Below, one piece after another: positions 15,578 through 17,682 of a stretch of DNA of 17,682 nt. The notes beneath the pieces are model-generated. The model saw only the letters and a program-made list of their open reading frames with translations, was not told where the DNA came from and made no database searches. Made by a program: the position numbers and the translations under genes. Each line of letters starts with the position of its first letter. Positions within the stretch are counted from its first letter, which is position 1. The stretch lies in NCBI GenBank assembly GCA_023151335.1, contig JAKLJF010000025.1:1-17682 (forward strand), read 5' to 3'. This stretch comes from Thermoanaerobaculia bacterium (GTDB lineage: Bacteria; Bacteroidota; Bacteroidia; Chitinophagales; Saprospiraceae).

Positions 15578-17682
15578 CGCAGGCTGGCCACTGTCACCGG
15601 GTCGGTCAATATCGTGAACGATTTGACGTTGCTTACCGGGAACGCGCCGGCTTCCAGGGCCACGCTTGCCGGGGTAAAACCGGCCGGGTAGCCCGCAGTG
15701 TTCGTCCCGACATTAGGCGGCGTCACCAGGTCCTGCGCTATTACAAAATATTCGATCACATCGCCCGCCACGACGGCGCTGGTCAGCAGGCTGTAATTGA
15801 GGGTAAAGGAAAATGGCGAACTGGCATTAGTCGCTTCCACGTATTTCCAGCCGTTATCCGCGGCGGTGTTGGTGGCGGGCAATACGTTGTTTTCCGTCGA
15901 TTTTTTGAACCAAAGCCTGGGTTTGGTACCCGGATTGGCATCCACGCCGGTACCGTCCGTTATGGTGGCGCTAAGGGTAGCAGGCGTAGTGCAGATGGAG
16001 TTCGGGATATTGGTATAGGTAATATTCGGGCCAACCACATCGAGCAATATGAAATTGCCGGCGTCGGCGCCGATATCGACCGGCGAGAGTGAAGCGCGGG
16101 TTTGACCGTCAAAATCGTCGGTCACTTGGGGAGTGGTGGTAGCGCCCGCGCTTTCGATGGGCGTAGGATTGACGGCGGAGATGTGCAGATCAAGGGTTGC
16201 CGCGGTACCTGCCGGGTTTATAAATTGCGGATTAAAACCGAAACTGACGGCGTCTTGTCCGGTAGCGACGCGCCAGTCCGAAACCGTAGCCTGGTCGGTA
16301 GCATTGAACTGCCCGGTAAAACCGCCGGTTCCGTTGGCAAACAGGTCGTTGTTATTACTGGTCAGGCCCGCCGGGTTCGGCGTGGTACCGCCCACTTTAA
16401 TGGCATAGTGTTTACCGGTCGAACCGTTGTTCGAGCGGGCATTGTAAAATATATTGTTCAGGTAATTCCGCGTATTGACCGTGACGGCGCTGTTGAAAGC
16501 GAAAGTACTCCCGGCGCCGTCGGTTGGCGATCCGCCGATGTACACGCTGTTGAAATAAAAATTATTGGTGCCAACTATCTCGTTGATACCGTTGATAAAC
16601 AGGCCGGTGTTGACACCGCTACCGGCAGCGTCGATACCCAGCCGGATCATATTGTTTTGGAACGTGGCCGCGCCAGCCTGGTTATAAATACCGTTCAGGG
16701 TGGCCGTCGCATTGGATGCGGAAAGCGAGTGGATCAGGTTCCGGCCCACGGTATGCGTACCCGTGGTGGAGCCATTGTAATGCAAACCGCTGACCCACAC
16801 GGCAGCCGTGGCATTGGTGTTCGTCAGGGCGTAAACCGTATTTTGCGACACGTTGTTACCTGCGGTAGCAGCCGTATTGTCCACCCAAATACCGATCATG
16901 CCGCTGGTAGAGCCTGTGCCGGTATTACCGGCGACCATTTTCAGGTTGTTCACCACGTTGCCGGTCACCTGGGCTGTGCCCGACTGGCAATAGAGGCCAA
17001 TCGTGCGGGAGGAGGTGGAGGTAGCGTTGTTATTGATCGGCGCGGCTTCATATCCCACCGTGTTATTCTGGAAAGTATTGACAACCGAAGAGGTGGTAAA
17101 GGCCCGCAGTCCGTAAAATATCGCGGCGCCGGTGGAGGTGTTGGTGACGTCTATTCCGCCCACCATGTTGTTGGCAATGCTTACGGTCTGGGAGGGAAAG
17201 AAATAAATGCCATAAACTTCGGAGGTGGAAGTACTTGAACTGCTGAAAGTGATGGCGCTGCCGGAAGTCGCGCTACCGATGGTATTACCGGTGACGGTTC
17301 CGATATCCGCCCGTCCGGAGCTGATAAAAATACCCGAAAACGGGTTGGTGGTACTGGTCCCGGAAACAGGCCCGCTCACCGAAATATTCGTAATGATATT
17401 CCCCTGAATACTGGAAGGCGTGGTTGTGCCCGCCGAGGAGAAATAGATGCCGTAAAAGCGCGAACTGGAGGAAATGCCTACAAAGGTGTAGGTACCCGTG
17501 CCGTTGGCGCTGTTATAACCGATAATATTGCCGGAAATGATGTGATTGATGTTTCCCGTCGTGCTCGCTGCCTGGATGGCGGCATGGATGGCGCCGGTGG
17601 TTTGGGTACGGGTAGCCGTCTGGAAAAACCGGTTGTTGTTGATGATCCAGTCGGTATTACCACCGCCGAGATAAATCCCGTT
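15574..17682 (-). CDS. Parallel beta-helix N-terminal part of the giant secreted protein (partial)
   Basis: The frame is open without a stop from the right window edge (17682) to the TGA at 15576-15574, giving 702 residues, so the gene starts outside the window. GTG at 17379 is only an internal Val codon: upstream residues continue the same repeat (NGIYLGGGNTDWIINNNRF at the edge). Residues 1 to about 520 are Asn/Gly/Thr-rich right-handed beta-helix coils with motifs such as GNxI, NNM, GIYF and QNNTVGY. Around 521-545 the DFDGQTR and VDIGADAGNF motifs resemble the end of a choice-of-anchor Q-type region. Residues about 550-690 form an Ig-like module (ATITDGTG, RLWFKKS, WKYVEA, DVIEYFVIAQD). 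The frame ends four bases into the next one, just after DPVTVAS, where the Ig-like domain should continue. It has no sorting domain of its own. I infer it is the N-terminal part of the 7229-15577 protein, broken by a frameshift. Confidence 0.85.
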   Translation of the reverse strand, partial: NGIYLGGGNTDWIINNNRFFQTATRTQTTGAIHAAIQAASTTGNINHIISGNIIGYNSANGTGTYTFVGISSSSRFYGIYFSSAGTTTPSSIQGNIITNISVSGPVSGTSTTNPFSGIFISSGRADIGTVTGNTIGSATSGSAITFSSSSTSTSEVYGIYFFPSQTVSIANNMVGGIDVTNTSTGAAIFYGLRAFTTSSVVNTFQNNTVGYEAAPINNNATSTSSRTIGLYCQSGTAQVTGNVVNNLKMVAGNTGTGSTSGMIGIWVDNTAATAGNNVSQNTVYALTNTNATAAVWVSGLHYNGSTTGTHTVGRNLIHSLSASNATATLNGIYNQAGAATFQNNMIRLGIDAAGSGVNTGLFINGINEIVGTNNFYFNSVYIGGSPTDGAGSTFAFNSAVTVNTRNYLNNIFYNARSNNGSTGKHYAIKVGGTTPNPAGLTSNNNDLFANGTGGFTGQFNATDQATVSDWRVATGQDAVSFGFNPQFINPAGTAATLDLHISAVNPTPIESAGATTTPQVTDDFDGQTRASLSPVDIGADAGNFILLDVVGPNITYTNIPNSICTTPATLSATITDGTGVDANPGTKPRLWFKKSTENNVLPATNTAADNGWKYVEATNASSPFSFTLNYSLLTSAVVAGDVIEYFVIAQDLVTPPNVGTNTAGYPAGFTPASVALEAGAFPVSNVKSFTILTDPVTVASLR

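Noticed and set aside
15574..15590. Programmed -1 ribosomal frameshift
   Set aside because: No slippery heptamer is present and no downstream pseudoknot was recognised; a mutation or sequencing error is simpler.
16102..17238. Plus-strand open frame of 378 codons
   Set aside because: Antisense to the beta-helix coding region, without any domain signature.

Overview
The window looks like chromosomal DNA of a Bacteroidota bacterium. The grounds are a C-terminal type IX secretion (T9SS) sorting domain, a hybrid two-component regulator of the Bacteroidota type (propellers, kinase, receiver and AraC domain in one chain), promoter boxes of the TAnnTTTG type, and no clear Shine-Dalgarno sites. The mix of HYR-like, dockerin-like and T9SS modules, the helical-repeat protein and the fairly high GC suggest the Saprospiria (Lewinella/Haliscomenobacter-like relatives). 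That lineage call is an inference.

Layout, left to right. Bases 1-170 hold a long perfect palindrome of the dispersed-repeat or terminator kind and no gene. Bases 171-367 look like a minus-strand structured RNA with its own promoter-like box, a closing helix, a terminal stem-loop and an intrinsic terminator; a 6S-like RNA is one possibility. Bases 696-2207 (minus) encode a cytosolic, all-helical TPR-like protein of unknown function. Bases 2722-6678 (minus) encode a complete hybrid two-component system protein. Bases 6779-7132 (plus) carry the C-terminal remnant of an AAA-ATPase/PD-(D/E)XK protein. From 7229 to the right edge, all on the minus strand, lies one enormous multidomain secreted protein.

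The secreted protein appears as two reading frames. The upstream one (15574 to beyond 17682) is a parallel beta-helix. The downstream one (7229-15577) is 2782 residues of Ig-, SprB-, PKD- and HYR-like modules, then dockerin-like, cohesin-like and T9SS sorting modules. They meet in a GTGA stop/start overlap. The upstream part has no sorting domain and the downstream part has no signal peptide. A frame change of one base near 15586 would join them into a continuous domain, so I read them as one frameshifted gene of more than about 3480 codons whose N-terminus lies outside the window.

The complete genes look independently transcribed, with gaps of 500 bp or more, or terminators, between them. 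The regulator has no SusC/SusD or polysaccharide-degradation genes beside it within this window, so its target is unknown. I see no CRISPR array, tRNA, rRNA, intact insertion sequence or obvious defence system. The items most worth following up are the structured RNA, the frameshift junction and the dockerin-like plus cohesin-like pair within a single T9SS cargo.
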